Source: Verrucomicrobiia bacterium
GTDB taxonomy: Bacteria > Zixibacteria > MSB-5A5 > DSPP01
Assembly (NCBI GenBank): GCA_035574275.1
Contig: DATLYY010000008.1
Span: 1-56,059 of the forward strand
Length of the DNA: 56,059 nt
Direction: 5' to 3'
Part shown: positions 33,149 to 42,795 of the stretch, in pieces
Layout of the letters: every line of letters starts with the position of its first letter
How positions within the stretch are numbered: position 1 is the first letter of the stretch
Program-made: the position numbers and the translations under genes
Notes under the pieces: model-generated
The model's database searches: none
What the model saw: the letters and a program-made list of their open reading frames with translations, nothing else
Told to the model about the DNA's origin: nothing

Positions 33149-34495
33149 TTATTTTTCGGCCTTCTGTTTGGCGCCGGGAATGAGGACAAAAACCTTGTCC
33201 TTGCCGCGCACCACGCGCAAAAGCAGTTGCGACTTTTTGGCGTGCTTGTCAATGGCCGTTTTGAACGAGGGCAAATCGGTCACGTCGGTCTCTTCGACTT
33301 TGACGATCACATCCCCTTCGGAAAGTTTCCCCTGAAAGGCCGCCCCCCCCACCTCGACGAAGCTGACCAGAACCCCCAGCTTGTCCGGCAGGGCGTACTG
33401 GCGGTAGAGCCCCTCGGTAATCTCTTTGACCGTAAAACCGAGCCCGGTTTCAAATTCCTCCGGCTTGACCTTGGGCTGGGAACCGACGTTCAAAACCAGT
33501 TTCTTTTCCTCCTTGCCGCGGCGGATTTTCAGTTCAATCGGTTCTCCCACCGGCGTCTCGGAAATGCTCAAGCTGAAGGCGTTTAAGTCGTCCTCTTTTT
33601 CGGCCGTCACTTCCTTTTTGCCGACCGCCGTGACGATGTCTCCGGCCTTTAACCCGGCCTTCTCGGCGGGAGAACCTTCCAAAACGTCGGCAATCAAAAC
33701 GCCGGAAAGCTCCGGCTCCCCAAAGTAACGGGCAAACTCCCGGTTGAAGGGCTGAATGACCACGCCGATCCAACCCCGTTCAATGGTGCCGGAGGCGATT
33801 ACCTTTTTCTCCACCTCCTTGGCCATGTTAATCGGAATGGTGAACCCCTGTCCCCGCCCCAAACCCATCGAGTTGATGCCGATGACTTCCCCTTTGAGGT
33901 TAACCAAAGGCCCCCCCGAGCTGCCGGGGTCAATGGCGGCGTCGGTCTGCAGAAAATCGTTCACGAACGGCACTTCCCGCCCGAAGGTGGGCATCACCCG
34001 CCCCTTGCCGGACACGATGCCGAAGGAGACCGTGCGGTCAAAGCCGTAGGGGTTCCCCACGGCAATCACCCACTCCCCCACCTTGGTCAAATCCGAGTTG
34101 CCCAGCTTGGAGAGGGTGAGTTTCTCCGGGGTGTTCACCTTGATGACCGCCAAGTCGGTCTGCTTGTCCACGCCGATTAAGTCCGCCGGATATTCCCGCT
34201 TGGAGGGGAGGGTGACCATAATCTGCTGGGCGTTGTCCACCACGTGTTCGTTGGTCAAAATGTAGCCGTCCTCGTGGGTCACCACGCCGGAGCCCATCAC
34301 CTTGAACTTCCGGTCGTCCACCTTTTGGACAACCTCGATATGCACCACCGAGTTTTTGACCGAATTGGAGACCGAGATAATGACCTGCTGCAGTTCTTCG
34401 AAGGTTTTGAGGACGTCCTTTTTCTGTCCCCAACCGGCGGCGGGGAAATAGGCAAGAACCAGCATGAGCATGACAACTTGGCTAAACTTTTTCAT
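33149..34495 (-). CDS. HtrA/Deg serine protease with PDZ domains
   Basis: The 448-residue exported protease has a signal peptide (residues 1-23) and a trypsin-like domain with His84 in TNEHVV, Asp114 in TDLAVI and Ser193 in DPGSSGGPL. Two PDZ domains follow, at about residues 225-320 and 345-440. Deg proteases degrade or refold damaged periplasmic proteins. The start is ATG 34495 after AAAGGAAAAA; an ATG 8 codons earlier gives a poorer leader. It diverges from the FG-GAP-like gene. Confidence 0.93.
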   Translation of the reverse strand: MKKFSQVVMLMLVLAYFPAAGWGQKKDVLKTFEELQQVIISVSNSVKNSVVHIEVVQKVDDRKFKVMGSGVVTHEDGYILTNEHVVDNAQQIMVTLPSKREYPADLIGVDKQTDLAVIKVNTPEKLTLSKLGNSDLTKVGEWVIAVGNPYGFDRTVSFGIVSGKGRVMPTFGREVPFVNDFLQTDAAIDPGSSGGPLVNLKGEVIGINSMGLGRGQGFTIPINMAKEVEKKVIASGTIERGWIGVVIQPFNREFARYFGEPELSGVLIADVLEGSPAEKAGLKAGDIVTAVGKKEVTAEKEDDLNAFSLSISETPVGEPIELKIRRGKEEKKLVLNVGSQPKVKPEEFETGLGFTVKEITEGLYRQYALPDKLGVLVSFVEVGGAAFQGKLSEGDVIVKVEETDVTDLPSFKTAIDKHAKKSQLLLRVVRGKDKVFVLIPGAKQKAEK

Positions 34496-34554
34496 CTTTT
34501 TTCCTTTCGACTTTTGCAAAAACCAACAACCCTGTCATTACCTTCTATCGGTAT

Positions 34555-34560
34555 ATTATA
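34555..34560 (-). promoter_or_regulatory. Candidate -10 box for the HtrA gene
   Basis: A perfect TATAAT on the minus strand sits about 60 bases upstream of the protease start in the divergent gap. A matching -35 box is weak (TTCCCT with 18-base spacing). The element overlaps an AT-rich stretch that could also serve the divergent gene. Confidence 0.4.
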
Positions 34561-34609
34561 TGCAAAAAAAAACTTAAAAGGGAAGGGAATTGTTATCTTA
34601 TTACCGGCC

Positions 34610-35347
34610 GTGAAAACGCTCAAACCGTTGATTGCGCTGGTTCTTTCCACCCTCGTGGGATGGGGACTTGCGGCTCCCTTTGGCGCCTGCCAGTCCCAAA
34701 GCCCCGCCCCCGATGACGAGTTGGTAAAAATTGCCCCCCAAAGCATTCTGGATTCCTGCAAGGAGGCGGAAAGAAAGTTCAGAATCTATCTGGCCCGCTT
34801 CAGCCCTAAAGAGTTAAGGGATACGGCTGTTTGGAGGGGCAACGCACTGCGCGCAGGGAGCTTTTGGATGGGGGATTTGGGCCCCGACTCGGCAGAATAC
34901 GCCATCATCCACTATCGCTGTTTCGAATCCGGCTACCTGGCCGTTTTGAAAAAGAACCAAAAACAAGAGCACAAACTGCTGTGGCAGAGCCCCGATTTCG
35001 GAATCGGCGTGAAATTTGGCCGACTCGGCGAGCCGCAGGACATTAACAAAGACGGAAACAAGGAGATTTTTTTCTATCATCCTGAAAGAAATGCCATGGA
35101 TACGACGCTTGAGTTATATGGCTGGGATGGAAAAACCGCTCAAGTCATAGGCCGGGTTACGGGAAATTCCATCGTGATTACAGACCTGAACGGGGACGGG
35201 ATGAAGGAAATTATTGCAAACCATAAACGCTACGTTTGGAGTCAGGCCGTGGATACGCTCGTGACCTATTCCGAATTTTATCGATGGGATGGAAAGGCCT
35301 ACAAGCACTATGATACAAAGAAAACAACCACGCCCGTCAAAGATTAG
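34610..35347 (+). CDS. Exported FG-GAP/VCBS-like repeat protein
   Basis: I chose the GTG at 34610, which gives a signal peptide (VKTLKPLIALVLSTLVGWGL) and 245 residues; a longer frame is antisense to the protease gene. The second half carries DINKDGNKEIFFYH and DLNGDGMKEIIANH, two calcium-binding FG-GAP-like loops found in beta-propeller-type surface proteins. The first half is charged and unassigned. Only two repeats are seen, so it is too short for a full propeller. It is probably a periplasmic or surface protein. Confidence 0.65.
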   Translation: MKTLKPLIALVLSTLVGWGLAAPFGACQSQSPAPDDELVKIAPQSILDSCKEAERKFRIYLARFSPKELRDTAVWRGNALRAGSFWMGDLGPDSAEYAIIHYRCFESGYLAVLKKNQKQEHKLLWQSPDFGIGVKFGRLGEPQDINKDGNKEIFFYHPERNAMDTTLELYGWDGKTAQVIGRVTGNSIVITDLNGDGMKEIIANHKRYVWSQAVDTLVTYSEFYRWDGKAYKHYDTKKTTTPVKD

Positions 35348-35390
35348 AGGGCGGGCAAAATAGTTTCCGGTTCCAAAAGAATTTCAGCTT

Positions 35391-35954
35391 TTAACTCAAG
35401 TCAAAAACTTTCGTAAGCCCTGCGCCTTTTTCTTTGAGCTCTTTTACGGCTTTTTCACTATCTCCCGGCTTGACGTCCACGCCCCGGATGGCGTCTTCTA
35501 AAAGTATTACTTCAAAACCGGTGTTTAAAGCATCCAAGACCGTGGCCCGGACGCAGTAGTCGGTGGCCAGCCCGCCGACAAAAACCCGCTTTATCCCTTC
35601 CCGTTTGAGCCGGGTTTCCAAATCGGTCCCCTGAAAGCCGGAGTAAGCGTCCTTGTCACGTTCAAACGCCTTGCTTATCACCCAGGTGCGGGAGATCTCC
35701 AAATCCGGGTGAAATTTGGCGCCATGCGTGTTCTGAATGCAATGCGGCGGCCAAGGGCCGCCCCGGCCCATGAAGGAAGAGTGGTCTTCCGGGTGCCAGT
35801 CGCGGGTGGCAAAGATGTGCCGGAAGAACTTTTGCGCGTGGTTTAACGGTTTGACCACCATATCCCCTTCCCGGACGGCCAACGCTCCGCCCGGGCAGAA
35901 GTCGTTTTGTACGTCAACCATTATCAATGCGTCGGTGCCCAAGTTTATCTTCAT
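35391..35954 (-). CDS. pncA: Nicotinamidase
   Basis: The 187-residue isochorismatase-fold hydrolase converts nicotinamide to nicotinic acid for NAD salvage. The catalytic triad is Asp14 in VDVQNDF, Lys95 in ISKAF and Cys134 in ATDYCV. The metal site DWHPEDH (Asp52, His54, His58) and His71 are present. The start at ATG 35954 aligns with the family N-terminus; a longer frame upstream adds non-conserved residues. It is convergent with the FG-GAP-like gene. Confidence 0.93.
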   Translation of the reverse strand: MKINLGTDALIMVDVQNDFCPGGALAVREGDMVVKPLNHAQKFFRHIFATRDWHPEDHSSFMGRGGPWPPHCIQNTHGAKFHPDLEISRTWVISKAFERDKDAYSGFQGTDLETRLKREGIKRVFVGGLATDYCVRATVLDALNTGFEVILLEDAIRGVDVKPGDSEKAVKELKEKGAGLTKVFDLS

Positions 35955-36085
35955 ACTGTATTTGTCACCCTTTACGCTCGCACGCAAAGCAGCAAAACAA
36001 AGGAAACCAAACCACCTTTATTCACGTAAGCTAAAATAGAGATTTGAAGAAGATTTGAAAACAGTCCCTTTCCGGTTAAAGGTGA

Positions 36086-36108
36086 AAGGCCGCCCAAAAG
36101 GCGGCCTT
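36086..36108. other. Hairpin in the antiporter leader
   Basis: AAGGCCGCC and its complement surround CAAAA, about 60 bases before the antiporter ATG. A weak T-rich stretch follows. It may be an attenuator or a repeat; I cannot tell which. Confidence 0.4.
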
Positions 36109-36169
36109 CCTGTTTTACGGGAAAGTTTTCCATTTCTTACAAACGGAAAATTTATTACCATAAGGCGCA

Positions 36170-37381
36170 ATGGAGCCCCACGTCAATCTGCTTCTGGAAA
36201 TCTTTCTGGCTTTCGGGGCGGCCAAACTGGCGGGGGAAATTTTCGAGCGGCTGCGCCTGCCGGCGTTGGTGGGGGAAATGGCGGCCGGCGTCCTTTTGGT
36301 GCCGGTGCTGGGAGCCATACACGGGGAAACCGTTCTGGAGGTTCTGCCGGAAATCGGCGTGGTCTTTCTTTTATTCGAGGTGGGGTTGGGGACGCCGGCC
36401 AAAAAGCTTCTGGAAGTGGGGAAACTTTCCCTCATGGTCGCCGTTCTGGGCGTCGCCCTCCCTTTTGGCGTGGGGGGTTCCTATCTGTACGCCACCGACC
36501 ACCCCGGATACGAGGCGCTTTTCGGGGGGGTGGCCCTGGTGGCGACTTCCGTCGGCATCACGGCCCGCATTTTCTCCGAGCGGGGGCTCTTGGACACCAA
36601 GGTGGCCCGGGTAATCTTGGGTGCCGCCGTTTTTGATGACATTCTGGGGATGGTTTTTCTGGCGGTGGTCTCCGGCCTTGCCCTGGGCGGTTTTTCCTGG
36701 CTGGGGTTGGGGATCGTGATTCTGGAGGCGGCCGTTTTTGTGCTTTTTCTAATTTTTTTCGGCCACCGCATTACCCGGCCGATGGTCCGACGGGTGGAAC
36801 GGTTCAAAACCAGAAATCCGGCCTTTGCCTTCGCGCTCCTTTTCTGCCTGGGGCTTTCCGTTTTGGCCGCGGAAATAAAAATCGCCGCCATCGTGGGGGC
36901 TTTTCTGGCCGGAATGGTACTTTCCGACTACGATGCCAAGTTCCGGCTGAAGGAAAAATTCGAGCCGATATACGATTTTTTCGTCCCCTTTTTCTTTTTC
37001 GCTTTGGGGGCCAAGCTTTCGCCGGAGGCACTTTTCAACCCCGCCACCATCGGCGTGGCCGGCATAATCACCCTGATTGCCATTTTAACCAAGTTTGTCG
37101 GCTGCGCCCTTCCGGTATGGAAATTGGGGTTCCGCAATTCTGTGGCCGTGGGCTGGGGGATGGTGCCGCGAGGGGAGGTCGGCGCCATTGTAGCTTTGGT
37201 GGGGCTTTCCGCCGGAGTGATATCGGAATCGTTTTACGGCGTGGTGCTGTTTATGGTGACCGTCACGACCTTGATTGTCCCTCCTCTTTTTCCCGTTTTC
37301 CTGAAAAACATCAAACCGGCCGCCGACTCCCCGCCGGAACCCGGAGCGAATCTTGAGCCCGAATCCCCGACTTCGAACTGA
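36170..37381 (+). CDS. CPA2-family cation:proton antiporter
   Basis: This 403-residue membrane protein has about twelve hydrophobic segments and the CPA2 pattern: LRLPALVGEMAAGVLLVPVLG near the start, LVATSVGITARIFSERG in the middle, DDILGMVFLAVVSG (the acidic pair of the ion site) and PRGEVGAIVALVGLS near the end. It should exchange Na+ or K+ for H+. It lacks the cytoplasmic RCK domain of Kef channels. The stop overlaps the next gene by 29 bases, so the two are probably coupled. Confidence 0.93.
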   Translation: MEPHVNLLLEIFLAFGAAKLAGEIFERLRLPALVGEMAAGVLLVPVLGAIHGETVLEVLPEIGVVFLLFEVGLGTPAKKLLEVGKLSLMVAVLGVALPFGVGGSYLYATDHPGYEALFGGVALVATSVGITARIFSERGLLDTKVARVILGAAVFDDILGMVFLAVVSGLALGGFSWLGLGIVILEAAVFVLFLIFFGHRITRPMVRRVERFKTRNPAFAFALLFCLGLSVLAAEIKIAAIVGAFLAGMVLSDYDAKFRLKEKFEPIYDFFVPFFFFALGAKLSPEALFNPATIGVAGIITLIAILTKFVGCALPVWKLGFRNSVAVGWGMVPRGEVGAIVALVGLSAGVISESFYGVVLFMVTVTTLIVPPLFPVFLKNIKPAADSPPEPGANLEPESPTSN

Positions 37382-39668
37382 CTTAGTCGAAAGCCGGCAG
37401 GAAGAAGGGGGCCAGACCTACTACATCGTCAAAGACCCCCGCACCCAAAGCTTTTTCCGCATGCGGGAAGTCGAGCACCGCATCGTCCAGCTGTTGGACG
37501 GCCGGACCTCCCTGCCGGAGATTGTCCCGAAGATTGAAGAAGAGTTCGGCTTCAATCTTTCGCTCGAGCAGTTGGAGCGGTTTGTGGACAAGCTCGACGA
37601 CCTTTTGTTTTTGGAATCGGAAAAATCGGAAAAGAAGCTCGCAGCCCGGGGTGGAAAATGGGAAAAACAGGACAAAACCTTCTTGGAACGAATGCTTTTT
37701 GTCAAGTTGAAGGCCTTCGACCCGGACGAGCTGGTTGCGAAGCTGGAAAAGAAGTTTCAATTCGTATTCTCCCCGTACTTTCTGGCCCTGGGCCTTTTGC
37801 TCTGCTTCCTAGCGGCCAAAGTGACCGTCGCGCGCTGGGAGGAATTTTCCGGGCTGACGTTGGGGCAGCTTTTCCGGGCGGAATCGGTTTTGGTGGTGCT
37901 GTTCACCATTTTCGCCACCATCTCGCTCCACGAATTCGCCCACGCCATCACCCTCAAACATTTCGGCGGGGAGGTGCGCCAGATGGGGTTTTTGCTTTTG
38001 TACTTCCAGCCCTGCTTTTACTGCGACGTTTCCGACGCTTATTTGTTTGCGGAAAAAAGAAAAAAAATCCTGGTGACGTTTGCCGGGGTGATTTTCCAAA
38101 TATTCTTGTGGAGTCTGGCCACCCTGGCCTGGCACTTGCTGCCGGAAGGTTCGGCCTTGGGCCATCTTTTCTTCATCGCCTCCGCATTTACCATGCTTAC
38201 GACCCTGTTCAATTTGAACCCGCTCATCAAACTGGACGGCTATTACATTCTGACCGACTGGGTCGGCATCCCCAATTTGCGGGCCAAGGCTTTCGGTTTC
38301 CTCAAAGCGAAGCTTTTACAGGTCGCCTTCGGTGCCCGGCCCGCGCTGCCCCCCTATACGCCCCGGGAGAAGCGGATTTTTCTTTTGTACGGGGTTTCGG
38401 GGCTGGTTTATTCCTTTTTGTTTTTGGGTTTCTTCTTCCTTTGGCTTTTCCGGGTCTTGACCGGTGCCTGGCGGGGGCTCGGTTTCCTGTTGTTTTCGGC
38501 TTTCGCCCTCTTTATCTTTGCCGTGCCGGTGGCGCACACCATCCAGAAGATGTACGGTTTTTTCGGGAAGGAGAACTTGAAAAAACTATCTCGCACCAAG
38601 CTGGGAATCACAATTGGAGGGGGGCTTCTTTTTTTGCTTTTCTTTTTCTTTTTTCCCTACCCGCAAACCGTCTCGGGGGACGCGGAAATCGAGCCGTTGG
38701 CCAGTTATACCCTCTCCGCCCCCCAGCCGGGGGTGCTGGAGGAAAAAATCGTGATGGGCGGGCAGGAGGATAAAAGCTCGACCGAGCTGACGGCCCTTTT
38801 TGGAACCGATTTCGCCTCGGTCAGAATCAGTTCCCGGGTAAAGGTGGGGGATATGGTCGCCGCGCAGGAAACGGTGGCCCACCTCGTATCCAACCAGTAT
38901 GAAAATGAGTTGAAATCGAATCAGGCGGCCTACGACCAAGCCCGTGCCAAACTGGATTTATTGAGAAAGGGGGCCAAACCGGAGGAACTGGAACGGTTGA
39001 GGGAGGCGGAGAAGCGGCTGAAGGTGGAATACGAACAGAAGAAACGGGAGTTTGACCGTTCGCAACAGCTTTTCGACCGCAAGGCGATTTCGCAGGAGGA
39101 ATTTCAAAAGTTCGAAAGCGAAAAGAACAAGGCCGAGGCGGCTTGGAAGGAGGCCCGCCAGGCCTACGCCGGCCTCGCCTCCGGCGCGCGTCCAGAGGAA
39201 ATACGGCAGGCCCAGGCCGAAATGTCCAAGCTGGAGGGTACCATCCGTTACCTGAAAGAGCAACTGGCCAAGCAGGCCGTGGTATCCCCCTTTCCGGGGC
39301 GGGTCACGCTGGTCAATTCCCCGCAGGCCTTGTTGCGCATCATCCGGCTGGACTCCGTGCGGGTTTTGACCAGGGTTTCCGAAACCGATTTGGATTTGGT
39401 CAAGCCGGAGGCCCCCATCCAATTGCGGTTGCACAGCTTTCCGAACCAAAGCTATTCCGGCCACGTCCAGCAGGTGAGCAACGAGGCGGAGGAGATGCGT
39501 TCCCAGAGCTTTTTCAAGGTGACCGGAGTTTTGGCCAATTCCGACGGCCGGCTGAAAGCCGGAATGAGCGGCAAGTTGAAAATCCACGCGGGGAAAAAGT
39601 CGCTATTCAAGATTTTGGGCCGTTCCGTGGTTCGCTTTTTCAAAGTGGAATTCTGGAACTGGTGGTAA
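37353..39668 (+). CDS. PqqD-like / M50 zinc metallopeptidase / HlyD fusion protein
   Basis: The 771-residue protein combines three modules. Residues 1-90 are PqqD-like (IVQLLDGRTSLPEIV). Residues 140-440 form a multi-span membrane domain with the site-2-protease motif HEFAH (193-197) and its partner NPLIKLDGYY (Asp295), plus a CFYC pair at 221-224. Residues 460-750 are a HlyD-like periplasmic adaptor with a coiled coil (about 510-630). Such fusions occur in peptide (RiPP) export and maturation systems. The start is TTG 37353, preceded by CGGAG and overlapping the antiporter stop. No peptide precursor or partner enzyme is visible nearby. Confidence 0.85.
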   Translation: MSPNPRLRTDLVESRQEEGGQTYYIVKDPRTQSFFRMREVEHRIVQLLDGRTSLPEIVPKIEEEFGFNLSLEQLERFVDKLDDLLFLESEKSEKKLAARGGKWEKQDKTFLERMLFVKLKAFDPDELVAKLEKKFQFVFSPYFLALGLLLCFLAAKVTVARWEEFSGLTLGQLFRAESVLVVLFTIFATISLHEFAHAITLKHFGGEVRQMGFLLLYFQPCFYCDVSDAYLFAEKRKKILVTFAGVIFQIFLWSLATLAWHLLPEGSALGHLFFIASAFTMLTTLFNLNPLIKLDGYYILTDWVGIPNLRAKAFGFLKAKLLQVAFGARPALPPYTPREKRIFLLYGVSGLVYSFLFLGFFFLWLFRVLTGAWRGLGFLLFSAFALFIFAVPVAHTIQKMYGFFGKENLKKLSRTKLGITIGGGLLFLLFFFFFPYPQTVSGDAEIEPLASYTLSAPQPGVLEEKIVMGGQEDKSSTELTALFGTDFASVRISSRVKVGDMVAAQETVAHLVSNQYENELKSNQAAYDQARAKLDLLRKGAKPEELERLREAEKRLKVEYEQKKREFDRSQQLFDRKAISQEEFQKFESEKNKAEAAWKEARQAYAGLASGARPEEIRQAQAEMSKLEGTIRYLKEQLAKQAVVSPFPGRVTLVNSPQALLRIIRLDSVRVLTRVSETDLDLVKPEAPIQLRLHSFPNQSYSGHVQQVSNEAEEMRSQSFFKVTGVLANSDGRLKAGMSGKLKIHAGKKSLFKILGRSVVRFFKVEFWNWW

Positions 39669-39702
39669 CACCGCCTCATCGGCCCGGCGAACGCATCCGG
39701 CC

Positions 39703-40311
39703 CTATTTTTCCTCTGAAACTTCCCCGGGTGTGGCTCCCCGTCGGGAAAAATAATTGAGGGCCGCTTGATATCCTTTTTGATAACAGGTCTCCACAAGAA
39801 CAACGGCCCTTTTCATCATCTCTTCGGCCGTTTTCTTCTCCTCCGGTGAAAACTCGCCAAGGACGTGGCCGACGGCTGCCTCCTTGGCCTCCGGCGTGCC
39901 AATGCCGAGTCGCAACCGGGCAAACTCCTCGCTTTGCAGTTGGTAAATGATCGATTCCAGCCCGTTATGGCCGCCGGAAGAACCCTTGGCGCGCAGCCGC
40001 AGTTCCCCCAAAGGCAAGGCCATGTCGTCCAGAATCACCAGAAGGTCGGACGGGGTTTTGCCGAAAAACGCCAGCGCCTCTTTGACCGCTATTCCGCTCC
40101 CGTTCATAAAAGTTGTCGGTTTGAGAAAAACGACTTCCCTGTCATCCTCTTCAAGTAACGCAACGTAGTAGTCTCCTTTGCCGGATTTGAAACCGATTTT
40201 GAGTTTCCCGGCCAGCCGGTCCAAAACCTGCCAGCCCAGATTATGGCGGGTTTTGGCGTACTGCCGGCCGGGATTCCCCAGTCCGACGATTAGGGAAAGC
40301 GGCCGGCTCAC
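39703..40311 (-). CDS. pth: Peptidyl-tRNA hydrolase
   Basis: The 202-residue enzyme releases peptides from stalled peptidyl-tRNA. It has LIVGLGNPGRQYAKTRHNLGW with the catalytic His in TRHN, FMNGSG and the usual DDMALPLGELRLRAKGSSGG stretch. The start is GTG 40311, overlapping the thioesterase stop (GTGA). The family normally ends around residue 190, so the C-terminal tail is slightly long. Confidence 0.95.
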   Translation of the reverse strand: MSRPLSLIVGLGNPGRQYAKTRHNLGWQVLDRLAGKLKIGFKSGKGDYYVALLEEDDREVVFLKPTTFMNGSGIAVKEALAFFGKTPSDLLVILDDMALPLGELRLRAKGSSGGHNGLESIIYQLQSEEFARLRLGIGTPEAKEAAVGHVLGEFSPEEKKTAEEMMKRAVVLVETCYQKGYQAALNYFSRRGATPGEVSEEK

Positions 40312-40790
40312 GAGCCTCCCCGGCTTTTCCGGGCCGCCCTTTCCTTGGAAAGTTCTTTAATCCGCTTGCCGGTTTCCCATTCCCGCTTTTCCTCGCTGGT
40401 TTCGACGATTAGCTCCGGGACTTCCCTCGGGCGGCCCTCCTCGTCCACGGCCACCATGTTGAAATACCCGGTGGTGGCCAAAAACTTTTTATGGTCCCGC
40501 CGCCCCTCCCCAAAGGCGTGGATGCGCACCACCATCGAGGTGCGCCCGGTAAAAATCACCTTGGCGGCAAGCTCGATGATGTCCCCGAAGCGGATGGGAT
40601 GGTGAAAATCGACCGACTCCGAGGAGGCCGTCACCGTGTCGGAGTCGGCAAAGCGGGAGGTGGCGATGAAGGCGGCCTTGTCCATCAGCTCCAGGAGCTT
40701 TCCCCCGTACAGCGTGCCGTAGTGGTTCGTGTACGGCAGCATCACCTGCTCCGTTAAAATCGTCTCGACTGCCTTTTTCGTTCCGCGCAT
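40308..40790 (-). CDS. Acyl-CoA thioesterase (hotdog, YciA-like)
   Basis: With start at ATG 40790 (AAGGAGAG site) the protein has 160 residues. The hotdog signature is NHYGTLYGGKLLELMDKAAFIA, with DSDTVTASSESVDFHHPI following. This matches the YciA/BFIT group that hydrolyses acyl-CoA. The C-terminus is a basic tail (KRIKELSKERAARK). It diverges from the S9 peptidase gene and overlaps pth at its stop. A much longer frame extends upstream but reads into the divergent gap. Confidence 0.9.
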   Translation of the reverse strand: MRGTKKAVETILTEQVMLPYTNHYGTLYGGKLLELMDKAAFIATSRFADSDTVTASSESVDFHHPIRFGDIIELAAKVIFTGRTSMVVRIHAFGEGRRDHKKFLATTGYFNMVAVDEEGRPREVPELIVETSEEKREWETGKRIKELSKERAARKSRGGS

Positions 40791-40875
40791 GGCTCTCCTT
40801 TGGCCTAAAAAGCGGTTGCCAACCGCCCAAAGCTTGATAATATTGGGGGCAAGAAACCGAAAGCAAGGAGGAAAA

Positions 40876-42795
40876 ATGTCGGGCTTTGCGAACAAATGGG
40901 AAAAACAGTTCTTGGGCGTTGTTGCCGTTTTGCTTCTGGCAGCAAGTCTTTGGGCCCAGCCGTATCCGTTCGCCCAGTATATGAACATCAAATCCTGCGG
41001 CGGGGGGGACATTTCGCCGGCGGGGGACAAGGTCTTGTTCACCTCCAACATGCCGGGGGTGGCCCAGCTCTTTGTCGTCTCTTCCAAGGGGGGCTGGCCG
41101 AATCAGATAACGTTTTACGAAGACCGGGTAGCCTATGGAACCTGGTCGCCGGACGGGCAGTGGATACTGTTCGGCAAGGATATCGGCGGCAGCGAGCGCA
41201 TCCAGCTCTTTTTATCCAGCCCCACCGGGGAAAAGGTAATTCAATTGACGGATAACAACAAGGTGATTCACAGCTTCGGCGACTGGTCGCCGGACGGCAA
41301 AAAAATCGCCTTCGCCGCCAACGAACGGAACGAAGCATATTTCGACATTTATGTGATGGATCTGGCCACTAAAGAGAAAAAAATGGTCTATCAGAAGGAC
41401 GGCAATTTCGCCGTGGCGGACTGGTCGCCGGACGGCAAAAGTTTGATTCTCGAGGAGACGGTGACCAATACGAACGCCAATCTGTATCTCTTCGATATCG
41501 CCACCGGCCAAGCGGCTCTTTTGACCCCACACGAAGGGGATGCCGTTTACTCAAACGTCCGTTTCACCCCCGATTCCAAAACGATTTACCTTTCCTCCGA
41601 CCAGGATCGGGATTTTGAGAATCTGGCCAAAATCGAGTTGCCGAACGGCAAACTGGCCTATCTGGAAAACGAAAAGCGGGAGGTTTCCGGAATGATTCTC
41701 TCCGAGAACGGCCGCTACATGGCCTACACGGCCAATGTCGACGGCTACGGCGAGCTGTTTGTGAAGAATATGCGGACCGGCAAAATGGTGAATCTCCCCA
41801 AAATGCCCAAAGGAATCGTCGGCGGGCTCTCCTTCACCAAAACCGGTGACAAGCTGGCCTTCAGCTTCACCTCGGCGGCGCGTACCAACGACGTCTGGAT
41901 TTACGACCAGACCGCCAAGACCGTAAGCCAGTTGACCCGTGCTCCGATGGGGGGGATTGATGCCTCCACGATGGTGGAGCCAGCTTTAATCAAGTACAAA
42001 AGCCATGACGGGTTGGAAATCCCGGCCTTCTTCTATCTCCCGGCCGGGGCCAAAAAGGACGGCTCCCTGCCAGTCATTCTTTCCGTCCATGGCGGGCCGG
42101 AAAGCCAGGAACGCCCCTGGTTTGCAAAGCTATACCAATACTACCTGTCCCGCGGCTACGCCATTTTGGCCCCCAACGTGCGGGGCTCGGCCGGCTATGG
42201 CAAAACATTTATGGCGATGGACAATATCCGCAAACGCCCGGAGGCTCTGAAGGACTTAGTCTGGGCGGTGGAATATCTCAAATCCTCCGGGTACGCGGAC
42301 CCGAAGAAAATTGCCGTGATGGGGGGGAGCTACGGCGGCTATTCCACGTTGGCGATGCTGACGATGTATCCCGACTTGTGGGCGGCCGGCGTGTCGATTG
42401 TCGGGATTGCCAACTTTGAGACCTTTTTGAAAAATACCGGCGCCTGGCGGCGGAAGCTTAGGGAATCGGAGTACGGCTATCTGGACAAGGACCTCGACTT
42501 TATGAAATCGATTTCCCCCATTTACATGGTGGATAAAATCACCGCCCCTTTGATGGTTATTCAGGGAGCCAACGACCCGCGCGTCCCGCAAATCGAGGCC
42601 GACCAGATTGCCGAAAAATTGAAAGCCAAGGGGGGCGTGGTGGAATATCTGCTCTTCCCGGACGAGGGGCACGGGCTGGCCAAAATTCCGAACCAGATCA
42701 AGGCCTATACCGCCGCGGCCGATTTTCTGGACAAATACGTGAAGAACCGCTCATCCGCCGCCACCACCGGCGGGGGGAGCGGCCTGGACAAGTGA
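40876..42795 (+). CDS. S9-family prolyl-oligopeptidase-like peptidase
   Basis: The 639-residue exported protein begins at ATG 40876 after an AAGGAGG site. A signal peptide (about residues 1-28) is followed by a seven-bladed propeller with TolB-like repeats (WSPDGKKIAF, WSPDGKSLIL, FTPDSKTIYL). The C-terminal alpha/beta hydrolase has Ser485 in GGSYGGY, Asp567 in GANDPRVP and His599 in DEGHGL. S9 enzymes cut small peptides after proline or alanine, or acyl peptides. The specificity is not known. Confidence 0.93.
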   Translation: MSGFANKWEKQFLGVVAVLLLAASLWAQPYPFAQYMNIKSCGGGDISPAGDKVLFTSNMPGVAQLFVVSSKGGWPNQITFYEDRVAYGTWSPDGQWILFGKDIGGSERIQLFLSSPTGEKVIQLTDNNKVIHSFGDWSPDGKKIAFAANERNEAYFDIYVMDLATKEKKMVYQKDGNFAVADWSPDGKSLILEETVTNTNANLYLFDIATGQAALLTPHEGDAVYSNVRFTPDSKTIYLSSDQDRDFENLAKIELPNGKLAYLENEKREVSGMILSENGRYMAYTANVDGYGELFVKNMRTGKMVNLPKMPKGIVGGLSFTKTGDKLAFSFTSAARTNDVWIYDQTAKTVSQLTRAPMGGIDASTMVEPALIKYKSHDGLEIPAFFYLPAGAKKDGSLPVILSVHGGPESQERPWFAKLYQYYLSRGYAILAPNVRGSAGYGKTFMAMDNIRKRPEALKDLVWAVEYLKSSGYADPKKIAVMGGSYGGYSTLAMLTMYPDLWAAGVSIVGIANFETFLKNTGAWRRKLRESEYGYLDKDLDFMKSISPIYMVDKITAPLMVIQGANDPRVPQIEADQIAEKLKAKGGVVEYLLFPDEGHGLAKIPNQIKAYTAAADFLDKYVKNRSSAATTGGGSGLDK

